DNA from: Helicobacter pylori Shi112
Lineage (GTDB): Bacteria; Campylobacterota; Campylobacteria; Campylobacterales; Helicobacteraceae
Assembly: GCF_000277405.1 (NCBI RefSeq)
Contig: NC_017741.1
Span: 992,001-1,056,000 of the forward strand
Reading direction: 5' to 3'
DNA: 64,000 bases
Under the pieces are notes generated by a model. That model was given only the letters and a program-made list of their open reading frames with translations, was not told the origin of the DNA and ran no database searches. A program made the position numbers and the translations under genes. Each line of letters begins with the position of its first letter. Within the stretch, counting starts at the first letter, position 1. This document shows positions 17,726 to 27,615 of this stretch, piece after piece.

Positions 17726-18595
17726 TTAAAAAATCTTTGAAGTTTTATGCATCATCATAGCGATCAAATCGCTCAAAGTTTTTTTCAAATCCTTCCTATG
17801 CACAATCATATCAATCAAGCCATGCTCTAACAAAAATTCCGCTGTTTGAAAGCCCTCAGGCAAATCCGCCCCTATAGTTTGCTTAATCACCCTAGGCCCT
17901 GCAAAACCTATCATCGCCCCAGGCTCTGCGATAATGAGATCCCCTAAAAAGGCAAAAGACGCGCTAACGCCCCCATAAGTGGGATCGCTTAAGAGCGAAA
18001 TAAAAGGGAGTTTGGCCTCACTCAATCGGTTCAAAGCCGCGCTCGTTTTAGCCATTTGCATGAGCGAATAAGTGGATTCTTGCATCCTAGCCCCCCCACT
18101 CGCTGAAACAATCAATAACGCTTCTCTTTTAGCGACCGCGCGATTGATCGCTCTTACAATCTTTTCTCCCTCCACAGAGCCTAAACTCCCCCCCATAAAG
18201 CTGAAATCAAACACCACGATCTGCAAAGGCATGCGGTTGATTTTAGCCTCACCGCTGATCACTGAACTTGGGCGGTTAGTCCTTTTTTCGTATTTTTTAA
18301 TGCGTTGTTTATAGCTCTCTTTATCCACGAAATTTAAAGGGTCATTAGGCCGTAAGTGCTTGTCAAACTCTTCAAAACTCCCCACATCGCACAGAAATTC
18401 AATCCTTTCAGCCGCCTTCATGCGGAAATGGTAATGGCATTTCAAGCACACGCTGTATTTACTAAACACTTCTTTATGATACATTAACGCATAACATTTA
18501 GGGCATTTCACCCAATGGTTTGGCTGTTCTTCCTTACTTGGTGCTGTCCGCAATTTATTGATCTTAAAATTTTTAAAGAAATCTGCAAATCCCAT
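17726..18595 (-). CDS. accD: Acetyl-CoA carboxylase carboxyltransferase subunit beta
   Basis: A 289-residue beta subunit of the carboxyltransferase, which with AccA moves CO2 from carboxybiotin to acetyl-CoA in the first step of fatty-acid synthesis. The four-cysteine zinc ribbon is intact (Cys31, Cys34, Cys50, Cys53), and the crotonase-fold signature SASGGARMQESTYSLMQMAK and GFAGPRVIKQT are present. The ATG is preceded by AAGGA. It is divergent from recO, with about 80 bases between them. Confidence 0.96.
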   Translation of the reverse strand: MGFADFFKNFKINKLRTAPSKEEQPNHWVKCPKCYALMYHKEVFSKYSVCLKCHYHFRMKAAERIEFLCDVGSFEEFDKHLRPNDPLNFVDKESYKQRIKKYEKRTNRPSSVISGEAKINRMPLQIVVFDFSFMGGSLGSVEGEKIVRAINRAVAKREALLIVSASGGARMQESTYSLMQMAKTSAALNRLSEAKLPFISLLSDPTYGGVSASFAFLGDLIIAEPGAMIGFAGPRVIKQTIGADLPEGFQTAEFLLEHGLIDMIVHRKDLKKTLSDLIAMMMHKTSKIF

Positions 18596-18675
18596 GTTTT
18601 TCCTTAATTTTGCAGTTTTGTTAGGATTGTATCCAAGTTTTGCTTATAATAAACAAAATTAGCTTAAGAGTAGTG

Positions 18676-19290
18676 ATGCAAGGGTTTCTTTTACAAACAC
18701 AAAGCATAAGGGATGAAGATTTGATCGTGCGCGTTTTAACCAAAAACCAGCTCAAAACCCTCTATCGTTTCTATGGCAAACGCCATAGCGTGCTGAATGT
18801 GGGGCGTAAAATTGATTTTGAAGAAGAAAACGATGATAAATTTTTACCCAAGTTAAGGAATATTTTGCATTTAGGCTATCTTTGGGAAAGAGAAATGGAG
18901 CGCTTGTTTTTTTGGCAACGCTTTTGCGCCCTCTTGTTCAAGCATTTAGAAGGCGTGCATTCTTTGGATAGTATCTATTTTGACACTTTAGATGATGGGG
19001 CTAACAAACTCGCCAAACAGCACCCCTTAAGAGTGATTTTAGAAATGTATGCCACGCTTTTGAATTTTGAAGGGCGCTTGCAAAGTTACAATTCTTGTTT
19101 TTTATGCGATGCAAAATTAGAGCGTTCTGTCGCTTTAGCGCAAGGGTTTATTCTAGCACACCCCTCTTGTTTGAAAACTAAAAGCCTGAATTTAGAAAAA
19201 ATCCAAGCTTTTTTTCGCACTCAAAGCACGATTGATTTAGAAATAGAAGAAGTGGAAGAATTATGGCGCACGCTGAATTTAGGGTTTTGA
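18676..19290 (+). CDS. recO: Recombination mediator RecO
   Basis: A 204-residue protein. The N-terminal OB-fold region begins MQGFLLQTQSIRDEDLIVRVLT, the pattern of RecO in epsilonproteobacteria, and a CxxC (FLCDAK) lies in the C-terminal half. RecO helps load RecA at gaps and, in H. pylori, supports intragenomic recombination repair. The frame extends 12 codons upstream, but I choose the ATG at 18676, which has AAGAG just before it and the family N-terminus right after. pncC follows 10 bases downstream. Recalled as HP0951. Confidence 0.82.
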   Translation: MQGFLLQTQSIRDEDLIVRVLTKNQLKTLYRFYGKRHSVLNVGRKIDFEEENDDKFLPKLRNILHLGYLWEREMERLFFWQRFCALLFKHLEGVHSLDSIYFDTLDDGANKLAKQHPLRVILEMYATLLNFEGRLQSYNSCFLCDAKLERSVALAQGFILAHPSCLKTKSLNLEKIQAFFRTQSTIDLEIEEVEELWRTLNLGF

Positions 19291-19300
19291 AAGGTTAAAA

Positions 19301-19957
19301 ATGAAATTTAAATTTTTGAATATGGATAATGAGAGCGGTTTTATTTTGATTGAAAAAGAATTGAAACGATTGGACATTCTCGCTCAAGTCAAAAAAGATT
19401 GCATTGAATTAAAAGGCGAGAATATCAAACAAGCAAGAATCTATCTTAAAACGCTTTTTAGCTCCAATATTGTGGAATTAGACGACCATCAAAAAAGCGC
19501 AAACGCTTTAATAGAGCGCTTGAAATCTTTAGGTTTAAAAATTGCGGTGGCTGAAAGCTGCTCTGGGGGGTTATTATCGCATGCATTCACTTCCATTAGC
19601 GGGGCTTCAGCGGTTTTTATGGGAGGTGTTGTGTGTTACAATGAAGAGGTTAAGCGCGAATTATTGAAAGTCAATGCCACGACTTTAAAAGTCTTTGGGG
19701 TTTATAGCGAAGAATGCGTGAAAGAAATGCTATTAGGCGTGTTTTTGAATTTTAAAGCGGATTTAGCGCTTGCGATAAGTGGGGTGGCTGGCCCTAATGG
19801 AGGGAGCAAGGCTAATCCTGTAGGCACGATTTATATTGGTGCGCAAAAATTAGGATCTCAAGCTTTAATTGATCGCTGTTTTTTTGAAGGGAACAGAGAA
19901 AGCATCCAAAATAAAAGCGTAGAGCATGCCCTAAACATGCTCGCTAGAATGCTATAA
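19301..19957 (+). CDS. pncC: CinA C-terminal family nicotinamide-nucleotide amidase
   Basis: A 218-residue protein with a C-terminal CinA/PncC domain, which hydrolyses nicotinamide mononucleotide to nicotinate mononucleotide in NAD recycling. The catalytic motif AESCSGG (Ser86) is followed by FMGGVVCYNEEVK, LAISGVAGPNGGS and PVGTIYIG, all characteristic of the family. Residues 1-65 form an extra N-terminal part I cannot assign. It follows recO by 10 bases and converges with the minus-strand gene that ends at 19960. Confidence 0.85.
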   Translation: MKFKFLNMDNESGFILIEKELKRLDILAQVKKDCIELKGENIKQARIYLKTLFSSNIVELDDHQKSANALIERLKSLGLKIAVAESCSGGLLSHAFTSISGASAVFMGGVVCYNEEVKRELLKVNATTLKVFGVYSEECVKEMLLGVFLNFKADLALAISGVAGPNGGSKANPVGTIYIGAQKLGSQALIDRCFFEGNRESIQNKSVEHALNMLARML

Positions 19958-19959
19958 AA

Positions 19960-20526
19960 CTACCTTAATGCACAAACGCTACCAAATTCTTTTTGAGCGA
20001 CCTTAGCGATGTAAGCGATTTCATTATCATTAAGGTTTTCAACGCTCGCTTTTAAATACCTTTTGATTTGCTCAATCTGGCAACCCTCTAGCTTGATTTT
20101 CACCACAGCCACCCCAGATTTTAAATTCGTATAGGTGTCGGACACTTGAATCTTAGTCGCTAGGTAATTATAGATAGCGTAGCTGATATTCGTAGTCGTT
20201 TGCTCGGACTCATGGAATTGCTCCATGAAGCGTTTTTTATACCTCATCATGATTTCATGAAAAACCACGATCAAGCTCAATTTAGCGTTCAAAGTCGCTT
20301 GCTCAATCCCTAAATATTTATTATTAACAGGGATATACGCCACGCCCATTTCTTCATAGGGGACTTTAGGGTCTTCAAAAACCCAAGCAGGAGCATCAGA
20401 TAATTCTGATTTCATGCCCTTTAAATCAGAAACTAAAATCCCATCATCTCTTAAAATACTCTTAGCGCTTAATGAAACGCTTGAAAACACCCCTAAAAGA
20501 GCGATTAAAACCATTCTTTTAAACAA
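19960..20526 (-). CDS. Secreted LPP20-like hypothetical protein
   Basis: A 188-residue protein. A cleavable signal peptide (about residues 1-22, ending SLSAKS) lacks a lipobox cysteine, so it should be periplasmic or surface-associated rather than a lipoprotein. The middle (NAKLSLIVVFHEIMMRYKK, then alternating strands in KIQVSDTYTNLKSGVAVVKI) resembles the LPP20-type proteins of Helicobacter, but only by overall look. It starts with TTG, supported by AAGGAG eight bases upstream; the next ATG is four codons in. Recalled as HP0953. Confidence 0.7.
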   Translation of the reverse strand: MFKRMVLIALLGVFSSVSLSAKSILRDDGILVSDLKGMKSELSDAPAWVFEDPKVPYEEMGVAYIPVNNKYLGIEQATLNAKLSLIVVFHEIMMRYKKRFMEQFHESEQTTTNISYAIYNYLATKIQVSDTYTNLKSGVAVVKIKLEGCQIEQIKRYLKASVENLNDNEIAYIAKVAQKEFGSVCALR

Positions 20527-20590
20527 AATGCCACTCCTTAAACTTTAATTTGGGTTTGATTATAGTTAAAAAGTTTTTGATTTTGTTTAA

Positions 20591-21223
20591 TCACAACCAA
20601 GTAATTGCATCAACTTTTGATTTTCGTGATTTTTGGCTCGCTTCTGCCACCCTCTTACCCAATGCGATCAAACATGCGATTTTAGGCTTATTGATACGCT
20701 CTTCTAAAATCTCGCCCACTTTTAAAGGATCAAAGCCTCCAATAATGCAACTATCCAATCCCATTAAGCTCACGCCCATGCAAATTTGCCCCACAGCGAT
20801 ATAGCATTGCTCTAAAATATAGCTTTCTAATTTTTGCATGCTGTGGTTGAATCTCACGCCAAGCATTTGAGCAAAAGACGGGATCACTCTAACTTTATAA
20901 GACTCCGGATAGAGGTTTTGCATGTAGTGGCTGTGCGGTAACAACTCGCTGGGTCTTAAAGGGCATACCACCATTAACGCTGAAGCGCTTTTAATCATTT
21001 CTCCATTAAAATAGCTGTGTGCTGCAATTTGTTTTTTTACATCCTTATTAGTAACCATCACAAAACGCCATGGCTGCGTGTTGTAAGAGCTTGGCGATAG
21101 CCTGGCGATTTCAGCGATTTCTTCTAATTCTTCGCTAGAGAACTCGTAATGGCTATCAAACATCTTGCAAGAATGGCGCTCGTTTAATAATTGTCTTCTT
21201 TTTTCTTGATCCAAAAATTTCAT
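20591..21223 (-). CDS. rdxA: Oxygen-insensitive NADPH nitroreductase
   Basis: A 210-residue, full-length FMN nitroreductase that reduces metronidazole to its toxic form; loss of function is the main route to resistance. Family residues are [10 protein letters not shown] and the C-terminal [21 protein letters not shown]. The frame is uninterrupted, so there is no truncating resistance mutation. Compared with the 26695 sequence as I remember it, I see Glu31, Arg53, Asn59, Val62, Pro88, Ser98 and Lys131. Most are commonly reported polymorphisms; Arg53 (His53 in 26695) is the one most often discussed. The start overlaps the lgt stop by 4 bases (ATGA type). Confidence 0.96.
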   Translation of the reverse strand: MKFLDQEKRRQLLNERHSCKMFDSHYEFSSEELEEIAEIARLSPSSYNTQPWRFVMVTNKDVKKQIAAHSYFNGEMIKSASALMVVCPLRPSELLPHSHYMQNLYPESYKVRVIPSFAQMLGVRFNHSMQKLESYILEQCYIAVGQICMGVSLMGLDSCIIGGFDPLKVGEILEERINKPKIACLIALGKRVAEASQKSRKSKVDAITWL

Positions 21224-22074
21224 TGATTTCCCTTTATTTTTTTAGAATTTTTCGTAGCATACAATAAAATCCCTAACGAAACAATTACCATAAGCAAGCT
21301 TAAAATCTGCCCCATGCTCAAATTCAAAAAATAAACCCCCATCTGGCTATCTGGCTCTCTGTAAAATTCCGCAATAAAGCGCATCAAGGAATACCCCAAG
21401 CCATAAACCACAATAAGCAACCCATGCGTTTTGGTGTGTTTTTTAGCCCACATTACCATTAAAAACACGATAACCCCCTCTAAAAACGCTTCAATCAATT
21501 GGCTGGGATAGCGCAATTCATTACCCACCATAATGCCTATGATTTGCCCTAAATGGCTGTCTTTGGGGACAATCCTCCCCACAAGCTCCTGGTTTAAAAA
21601 ATTCCCAATCCTCCCAAAAACATACCCCAAAGGCAGGCTAATCGCAATCAAATCCAAATAAATCAAAAGCTTTTTTAGATCTTTACGGCTATAAAGATAC
21701 GAAGCGATCAAAAACCCCACCAACCCCCCATGATAGCTCATCCCACGAATGCCTACAAAATCCCCATTGCTATCAAAAGGGTTAAAGATTTGCCAAAAAT
21801 GCGTCAAATAATAGCTGGAATTAGGCTCATAAATAAGAATGTATCCTACCCTTGCCCCTAGCACAATGCCAAGCTCCGCCCATAGAAAATAACTCTCAAA
21901 TTCCTTCCTTTCAATGGGGAATCGCTTGGGGTCTTTTTGGATCATTCTTAACGCCATATAAAAAGCGGTAACAATCGCGCACGCATACGCCAAACCATAC
22001 CAATGCACTTCAATACTGCCAAGACTAAAAGCGATAGGGTTAAATTGATCATAAATCGTATTCCAAGCGTTCAT
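21220..22074 (-). CDS. lgt: Prolipoprotein diacylglyceryl transferase
   Basis: A 284-residue inner-membrane enzyme with about seven transmembrane segments that adds diacylglycerol to the lipobox cysteine of prolipoproteins. Family landmarks are [40 protein letters not shown] with its essential histidine-glycine motif, and the signature [15 protein letters not shown] use the ATG at 22072-22074, which has AAGGA before it; a TTG two codons earlier is possible. It lies between the pseudouridine synthase gene (9-base gap) and rdxA (4-base overlap). Confidence 0.95.
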   Translation of the reverse strand: MNAWNTIYDQFNPIAFSLGSIEVHWYGLAYACAIVTAFYMALRMIQKDPKRFPIERKEFESYFLWAELGIVLGARVGYILIYEPNSSYYLTHFWQIFNPFDSNGDFVGIRGMSYHGGLVGFLIASYLYSRKDLKKLLIYLDLIAISLPLGYVFGRIGNFLNQELVGRIVPKDSHLGQIIGIMVGNELRYPSQLIEAFLEGVIVFLMVMWAKKHTKTHGLLIVVYGLGYSLMRFIAEFYREPDSQMGVYFLNLSMGQILSLLMVIVSLGILLYATKNSKKIKGNQ

Positions 22075-22083
22075 GATCAATCC

Positions 22084-22812
22084 TTAAAATTCAAATTCTT
22101 TAGGGGGGATCGCTTCAAATTCATACCCTAGTAGCGCGATTTTATGCGCATGGAGCATCAAGCGTTTGGCTGAACTTGGCTCATTATTATAAAGCGTATC
22201 GCCTATAATGGGGTGGTTGATGTGCTTTAAATGGACTCTGATTTGATGCGTTCTTCCGGTTTTGATTCCCACTTTTAAAAGGGTTTTTTTGTTGATGATT
22301 TTTAAAGGCGTGATTATCGTAACCGCTTCTTGCCCTTTTTTAGAGATTTTACTGAAAGCTTTAGTGGTTTTAATCGTAAGAATGGGAGCGTTAATTTCTT
22401 GCTCTTCTTCTATAATGCCTTGAGCGAGCGCTAAATACTCCTTTTTAACCGCCCTGTCTTTAAAAGCCTTTTTAGCTTTTAAGTGGAATTCTGAATTTTC
22501 TTTCACCAATAAAATCACCCCGCTTGTTTCTTTATCCAAGCGGTGCAACAAAACCCAACCTTTGAAAAAAGAAACCAGATCATAGCTCTCTATAAAGGGA
22601 GGTTTAAAAAGGGCTAGAATGTTTTCATCTTCAAAAATCACGCTGGGTTTTTCAACCTTTTGGACGCTAAAATGCGTGTTTTTAGGTAATTCTTTTCTAG
22701 CAACCATCAATTTCTTCCCCCCTACACTCACTAACCCCAAATCAATCAAAGCTTTGGCTTTTTTATGCGAAATGTTTTCTTGAACGCTCAATATTTTATA
22801 AGCTTTTTCCAT
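22084..22812 (-). CDS. RluA-family RNA pseudouridine synthase
   Basis: A 242-residue enzyme with the RluA/RluC/RluD catalytic motif LLHRLDKETSGVILL (the aspartate is catalytic), an S4-like N-terminus (KKAKALIDLGLVSVGGKK), and the later conserved KTGRTHQIRVHLKHINHPIIGDTLY. It isomerises uridine in rRNA or tRNA, but the exact site cannot be read from sequence. The gene sits between waaA and lgt with gaps of 16 and 9 bases. Recalled as HP0956. Confidence 0.9.
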   Translation of the reverse strand: MEKAYKILSVQENISHKKAKALIDLGLVSVGGKKLMVARKELPKNTHFSVQKVEKPSVIFEDENILALFKPPFIESYDLVSFFKGWVLLHRLDKETSGVILLVKENSEFHLKAKKAFKDRAVKKEYLALAQGIIEEEQEINAPILTIKTTKAFSKISKKGQEAVTIITPLKIINKKTLLKVGIKTGRTHQIRVHLKHINHPIIGDTLYNNEPSSAKRLMLHAHKIALLGYEFEAIPPKEFEF

Positions 22813-22828
22813 GTTTATCCTTATCCTT

Positions 22829-24010
22829 TTAATGTTTAATGAAGGCGAGCAATTCGTTTAAATCATGCCCGTTTTCTAAAAAACGCGCCACGCCTAAATT
22901 TTTGTAATCTAAAAGAGCGTCTAACAAATCCTCTTTTTGAACGATTTTATAAGGCTTGATTAATTCAAACAACGCTACTTGGTTGAAAATATACTCCCCT
23001 GTGATCAAGCGTGCATTAAAAAACGCCGGCTCTAAAGGGTTATGCCCCCCCATTTTGACAAACGAACCCCCTAAAATGACAATATCTGCGATTTGATAGA
23101 AGTTATTCAATTCCCCCAAGCGATCCACTAACAAAATATCGCATTCCACAAAACCCTTTGAAGAAAAACACTCCCAACTAAAACGAGTCGTTTTTAAAGC
23201 GTCTTGCAATAAATTTTGCACGCTTTTAAAACGCTCAGGGTGGCGCGGCACGACAAAAAGCCTTGCGTTTTTATGCGTCTTTTTGAACTCCAAGAACGCT
23301 TTTAACCCTAATTCCTCCTCACTCTCATGCGTGCTGGCTAAAACAATGTTTAAAGCGCTTGGGTTTTTAGGGTAAAACGAAGCGGTTACAGGCTTTGAAA
23401 AACGCTTGATATTCAAAAAATCCACCACTTTTTTTGCCCCTAGATTCAACAAGCGCTTTTTATCGTCCTTGCTTTGCGCTAAAACCAAATCAATGCGTTT
23501 GAATAAAAGTACATAAAAAAAAGAAAAACGCTGGTATTTAGGGTAAGAACGAATGCTGATGCGAGCGTTAATGAGCATGGTTTTTGCCCCTAATTTTTGA
23601 GCCGTATCAAACACATTAAACCACAATTCCGCTTCTGTAACCACCAAAGTTTTTAAGCGTTTTAAATTTTTTTTCCATGCAAATAATAGGGTTTCAAAAG
23701 GCAAGTAACGCACTTCTATATGCTCCAAATTCTGGTAAGTTTGAGCGGCTAATTCAAAACCGGTATTAGTGGTAACGCTAATTAAAATCGGCTCTTTTAA
23801 AGCTTGAATGATTGGCTCTAAGGATTTGACCTCCCCATAAGAGCATGCATGAAACCAAAAAACCGGCTCGCTTTTTAAAAGATTGTCTTTGAGAAAAAAA
23901 CGAGCTTTCAAAGAATGGCGGTATTTTTCTTTAAAACTCCAAAAAAAGATGAAAGGCGCACCAAGAAGATGCCCCAAAGTTAAAAATAAAAGGTAGAAAA
24001 ACTTAAACAA
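22829..24010 (-). CDS. waaA: 3-deoxy-D-manno-octulosonic acid transferase
   Basis: A 393-residue GT30 glycosyltransferase that transfers Kdo from CMP-Kdo to lipid A precursor. An N-terminal hydrophobic anchor (FYLLFLTLGHLLGAPFIFFW) is followed by WFHACSYGEVKSLEP, VVTEAELWFN, and in the C-terminal lobe VPRHPERF and ILGGSFVKMGGHNPLEPA, the latter being the family signature. It acts at the cytoplasmic face of the inner membrane. The start directly abuts the stop of the zinc-ribbon gene, and rluA-type follows after 16 bases. Recalled as HP0957. Confidence 0.95.
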   Translation of the reverse strand: MFKFFYLLFLTLGHLLGAPFIFFWSFKEKYRHSLKARFFLKDNLLKSEPVFWFHACSYGEVKSLEPIIQALKEPILISVTTNTGFELAAQTYQNLEHIEVRYLPFETLLFAWKKNLKRLKTLVVTEAELWFNVFDTAQKLGAKTMLINARISIRSYPKYQRFSFFYVLLFKRIDLVLAQSKDDKKRLLNLGAKKVVDFLNIKRFSKPVTASFYPKNPSALNIVLASTHESEEELGLKAFLEFKKTHKNARLFVVPRHPERFKSVQNLLQDALKTTRFSWECFSSKGFVECDILLVDRLGELNNFYQIADIVILGGSFVKMGGHNPLEPAFFNARLITGEYIFNQVALFELIKPYKIVQKEDLLDALLDYKNLGVARFLENGHDLNELLAFIKH

Positions 24011-24763
24011 TCAAACTAATTCTTGGCTTTCTTTTGGAGGTTGAGCGCTGTTTTCATACGCGTCCTCAGCGTATAAAATACGCCCGCAATACGGGCAAGT
24101 GATCATATCCCCACTCGTTAGCACTTCAGTATAAATCTTATCGTTCAATCTAATAAAACAACCCCCACAAGCCTGTTTTTTGATCGTTACAATGCTCGTG
24201 TTTTTCGCCCATCTTCTAATCCTTTCATAAAAGCTATAGATTTTAGGCTCGGTTTTTTCCACGAGATCTTCTTTCTTTTTAAAGATGATTTGTTGGGTTT
24301 CTTTGATGTTTTTGACTTCGTTTTCCACTAAGCTTTCCAATTCCAACGCCAATTTTTCAAGCTCTAGCATTTCTTTTTTCAAATCCTCTTGTTTTTCGCT
24401 TTTGTGCTTGATTTCATTTTGCAGGTTTTCAATTTCTCTGTTGGCCTGGTTGGATCGCTCTTTAGCAATATCTTCTTCAATGTTTAAAGAGCGCAATTCC
24501 CTTTCGGATTTGATCTCGCTCATTTTCTTTTGGATGCTGGCGATTTTAGCGTTTGCGTCTTGTAAGGTTTGCTCGTTTTTAGAAACCTGTAATTTTAGGG
24601 CTAATTTTTCCTCTTCTAAATTCAAAATCGCTTTATTTTTAGCTTCTTTATCATTCAAGGCTTTATCCAAGTCTTTGCGTTTTTCTCTGATCAATGGCTC
24701 TAAGGAGTCAATTTCTTTATCCAAATGCGAAATTTCAATCAATTGTTTGAGATGGGTGTTCAT
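24011..24763 (-). CDS. Zinc-ribbon coiled-coil protein (HP0958-type RpoN chaperone)
   Basis: A 250-residue protein made of a long charged coiled-coil (about residues 5-170) and a C-terminal zinc ribbon with Cys199, Cys202, Cys223 and Cys226. This is the architecture of H. pylori HP0958, reported to bind sigma-54 (RpoN), protect it from turnover, and bind flagellin mRNA, making it essential for flagella and motility. The assignment is by architecture and by gene order (between nif3-like and waaA). It starts 9 bases after the nif3-like gene and its stop abuts waaA. Confidence 0.88.
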   Translation of the reverse strand: MNTHLKQLIEISHLDKEIDSLEPLIREKRKDLDKALNDKEAKNKAILNLEEEKLALKLQVSKNEQTLQDANAKIASIQKKMSEIKSERELRSLNIEEDIAKERSNQANREIENLQNEIKHKSEKQEDLKKEMLELEKLALELESLVENEVKNIKETQQIIFKKKEDLVEKTEPKIYSFYERIRRWAKNTSIVTIKKQACGGCFIRLNDKIYTEVLTSGDMITCPYCGRILYAEDAYENSAQPPKESQELV

Positions 24764-24772
24764 CGCTTTCCT

Positions 24773-25504
24773 TTAAATGATTTGCAAGGGGTTTTTAAAA
24801 TTCTCTATTGTAACCAAATAATTGAAAGAATGCAAAATTTCAGCCACAATCAGCGCAAAACCCCTTTCGCTATAATAATGCGTGGCGTCAATCAAGCTTA
24901 TCCCTAAAGATTGAGCGATCATAGCGTCATGGTATTTCACATCGCCTGTAACCAAACAGCTTTGCGCTTTTAAAGAAGAGAACATGGACGCTCCCGATCC
25001 GCACACAAACGCTAAATCTTTAATGATTGGAGAACTTTTGACACACGCCAATAATCCCACCCCTAAAGAAGATTTGATTTTTTTTACCAACGCATCAAAT
25101 TCTATATTAGCGTTTTCTTTCACTAACATAAGGCCTTTTTCCATCAAGCCATCAAACCCTAAAAGCACGCTAGCGAAATGCTTGTTTAAATGCGTTTTGT
25201 CAAAATTCGTGTGCATGCTGATGACTGAAATGTTTTTTTGGATTAAAATTTTTAAAATATTACCCGGATAAGCCTCATCATTAAGCGTTTTTAAGGGCTT
25301 GAAAATTAAAGGGTGGTGCGTGATGATTAGGGCGTTTTTGGGAGCGTTTAGAGCGATTTTAAGCGTGATTTCTAAGCATGCAATAATCTGGCTAAACTCA
25401 TGGTTTTCACTCCCCACATTCAACCCGCTATTATCCCATGATTCTTGAAGTTCAAAAGGCGAAATGCGCTCTAAAACTTCCAACACTTCCTTAACTAACG
25501 CCAT
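24773..25504 (-). CDS. NIF3 / YbgI family dinuclear metal-binding protein
   Basis: A 243-residue NIF3-like protein, also described as a GTP cyclohydrolase I type 2 homologue. Metal-binding histidines are visible in LIITHHPLIFKPLK and ISMHTNFDKTHLN, and the C-terminal LVTGDVKYHDAMIAQSLGISLIDATHYYSE has the second-shell ligands. The biochemical role of the family is not settled. The gene is 1 base from glyQ and 9 from the zinc-ribbon gene, inside the gpsA-rdxA operon. Recalled as HP0959. Confidence 0.88.
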   Translation of the reverse strand: MALVKEVLEVLERISPFELQESWDNSGLNVGSENHEFSQIIACLEITLKIALNAPKNALIITHHPLIFKPLKTLNDEAYPGNILKILIQKNISVISMHTNFDKTHLNKHFASVLLGFDGLMEKGLMLVKENANIEFDALVKKIKSSLGVGLLACVKSSPIIKDLAFVCGSGASMFSSLKAQSCLVTGDVKYHDAMIAQSLGISLIDATHYYSERGFALIVAEILHSFNYLVTIENFKNPLQII

Positions 25505-25505
25505 T

Positions 25506-26402
25506 TTAAGCCTTTGTTAAAGCGTTTTTTAAACGCTCTTCCCTCTCTTCTTCTTGCTCTTTATAAAGAATGGCGCACCCTTTTGCCAAATCCCTGATTT
25601 GTAAAATATAATTTTGCCTTTCAGCCACCGAAATCGCTTTTCTGGCGTCTAAAATATTGAAAAAATGCGAGCATAGCATCACAAAATCATAAGCCGGTAG
25701 CGGGAGCTTGTTTTCCAAGCAATGCAAGGCTTCGGCTTGAGCGTTTTTAAACATTTCTAACAGCCTTTTCACGCTCGCTATTTCAAAATGATACTTGCTA
25801 AATTCGTATTCGCTTTCTAAATGCACTTGCGCGTAATTCACGCTGTCATGATCTTTTTTAGCCCATTCAATCTCTAGGATATTTTCCACTTTTTGGACAT
25901 ACATCGCTAATCTTTCTAAGCCGTAAGTGATTTCTACAGGGATAGGGTTACAAGCAATGCCCCCCACTTGCTGGAAATAAGTGAATTGCGTAACTTCCAT
26001 GCCATCAAGCCACACTTCCCAGCCAAGTCCCCATGCCCCCAAAGTCGGACTCTCCCAATTGTCTTCTACAAATCGTATATCATGCTCATTAAGGTTTATC
26101 CCTAACACTTCTAAGCTTTTTAAATAGAGTTCTTGGATATTAGAAGGGCTTGGCTTGATGACCACTTGGAATTGGTAATAACTCCCCAAGCGGTTAGGGT
26201 TTTCCCCATAACGCCCATCAGTAGGCCTTCTAGAGGGCGCGACATACGCCACATTCCACGGCTTTTTATCCAAACTCCTTAAAAGCGTGGCCGGGTGGAA
26301 TGTCCCAGCTCCTGCAGGAATATCATAAGGTTGGATCACCAAACAGCCTTGATTCTTCCAATACTCCTGTAATTTTAATAATAAACTTGAAAAATCTTGC
26401 AT
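25506..26402 (-). CDS. glyQ: Glycyl-tRNA synthetase alpha subunit
   Basis: A 298-residue class II synthetase alpha subunit, full length. The N-terminal signature [10 protein letters not shown], the motif 2 region [23 protein letters not shown], and [15 protein letters not shown] are diagnostic. It needs the beta subunit, encoded separately at 40171 (glyS), to charge tRNA-Gly. The two subunit genes are about 14 kb apart instead of adjacent as in many bacteria. It follows gpsA by 13 bases and precedes the NIF3-like gene by 1. Confidence 0.97.
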   Translation of the reverse strand: MQDFSSLLLKLQEYWKNQGCLVIQPYDIPAGAGTFHPATLLRSLDKKPWNVAYVAPSRRPTDGRYGENPNRLGSYYQFQVVIKPSPSNIQELYLKSLEVLGINLNEHDIRFVEDNWESPTLGAWGLGWEVWLDGMEVTQFTYFQQVGGIACNPIPVEITYGLERLAMYVQKVENILEIEWAKKDHDSVNYAQVHLESEYEFSKYHFEIASVKRLLEMFKNAQAEALHCLENKLPLPAYDFVMLCSHFFNILDARKAISVAERQNYILQIRDLAKGCAILYKEQEEEREERLKNALTKA

Positions 26403-26415
26403 GCTCTCTTTCCTT

Positions 26416-27354
26416 TTAAGCGCGTCTGATCAAATCGTTCATGCTCTCTAGCACACTCTTACCCCTTAAAAGCAAGGCTAATTCGCTCGCAATGGGCGTA
26501 TAAATGCCGTATTTTCTAGCGATTTCCACAATGGCGTTGGTCGTTTTCACCCCTTCAGCCACTTCGCCTAATTCTTCTAAAACCACCTCTAAAGGCTTGT
26601 TTTGGGCTAACCCCAAACCCACACGATAATTCCTAGATAAAATAGAATTAGCGGTTAAAAACAAATCCCCAGCCCCAGAAAGCCCTAAAAAAGTCTCCGT
26701 CTTGCCCCCAAAGAACGCCCCAAAGCGTTGCATTTCCACCAAACCCCTAGACAATAAACTCGCTTTAGCGCTATTGCCTAATTTCAAGCCATCACAAACC
26801 CCCCCAGCAATGGCTATCACATTTTTATACGCGCCAGCGATTTCACCCCCTATGATGTCTTGTTGGGCGTAGGCTCTGATAAAAGAGGGGGTTTTATTGG
26901 CAAATTCTAGCGCTAAAGCCTGATTATTAGAATGAATGACTAACGCGCAAGGCAGGCCTTGAATGATTTCAGCCGCAAAACTCGGACCCGCTAAAAAACA
27001 CAAAGAATTAGGATCGATAAAATCCTTTGCGATCTCGCTCACAAACGCCCTGTTTAAAACCTCTATCCCTTTAGAAGCGATTAAAACCTTAGCGTTTTTG
27101 GGTAAAGAAGCGTTTTGAAACCATTCCCTTAGATGCTGCACGCTAATAGCGATGACATAGAGCGCTGCTTTCAAGCCTCTTTGTAAATCCACTTGCTCTA
27201 TGGGGGCAGAACCTTTAGAAATCAAAGCGTCATTGAGCTTTTTTAACGGCTCGTTTAGATCGCGCCTTGAAATGATTTTGACTTCATTCTTTTCTCCAAA
27301 AGCAAAGGCTAAAGCCCTCCCCCACGCCCCGCCACCAAATACTGCAATTTCCAT
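26416..27354 (-). CDS. gpsA: Glycerol-3-phosphate dehydrogenase [NAD(P)+]
   Basis: A 312-residue enzyme that makes sn-glycerol-3-phosphate from dihydroxyacetone phosphate for phospholipid synthesis. The N-terminal Rossmann motif [34 protein letters not shown], and the catalytic-lysine region [17 protein letters not shown] are present. The frame extends 12 codons further, but the ATG at 27352-27354 has AGGA before it and opens straight into the Rossmann fold. It appears to be the first gene of the operon that runs through rdxA. Confidence 0.96.
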   Translation of the reverse strand: MEIAVFGGGAWGRALAFAFGEKNEVKIISRRDLNEPLKKLNDALISKGSAPIEQVDLQRGLKAALYVIAISVQHLREWFQNASLPKNAKVLIASKGIEVLNRAFVSEIAKDFIDPNSLCFLAGPSFAAEIIQGLPCALVIHSNNQALALEFANKTPSFIRAYAQQDIIGGEIAGAYKNVIAIAGGVCDGLKLGNSAKASLLSRGLVEMQRFGAFFGGKTETFLGLSGAGDLFLTANSILSRNYRVGLGLAQNKPLEVVLEELGEVAEGVKTTNAIVEIARKYGIYTPIASELALLLRGKSVLESMNDLIRRA

Positions 27355-27598
27355 TAAATTCCTAATCTCATTGATTGTAAAACTCACCATTTTACAATAA
27401 TAAGTTTAAAATAGCCCTTACATTCAAAACGCTGTCTTTGATTAAAAATAGAGTAGTTTAAAAAATTTTTTAAATTTTAAAAAATGGGGTTTTAATTACT
27501 TTGTTTTAAGCTCATTTTTAAGGGGATAGAGGGTATTTTGAAACCATTCCCCCCTACAACTAAAAACCACCCAAGAAAACCGCTTTTTAAAAGCTACC

Positions 27599-27615
27599 GC
27601 TTGCTTTTCGCAAGC
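27599..27615. terminator. Hairpin between gpsA and the dynamin operon
   Basis: GCTTGC - TTTTC - GCAAGC forms a 6-bp stem. The T-rich tail (TCTTTTATTTT) lies on the plus-strand side, where no gene is known. On the minus strand, where the dynamin-like operon ends at 27675, the tail is weaker, so its direction is uncertain. Confidence 0.5.
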
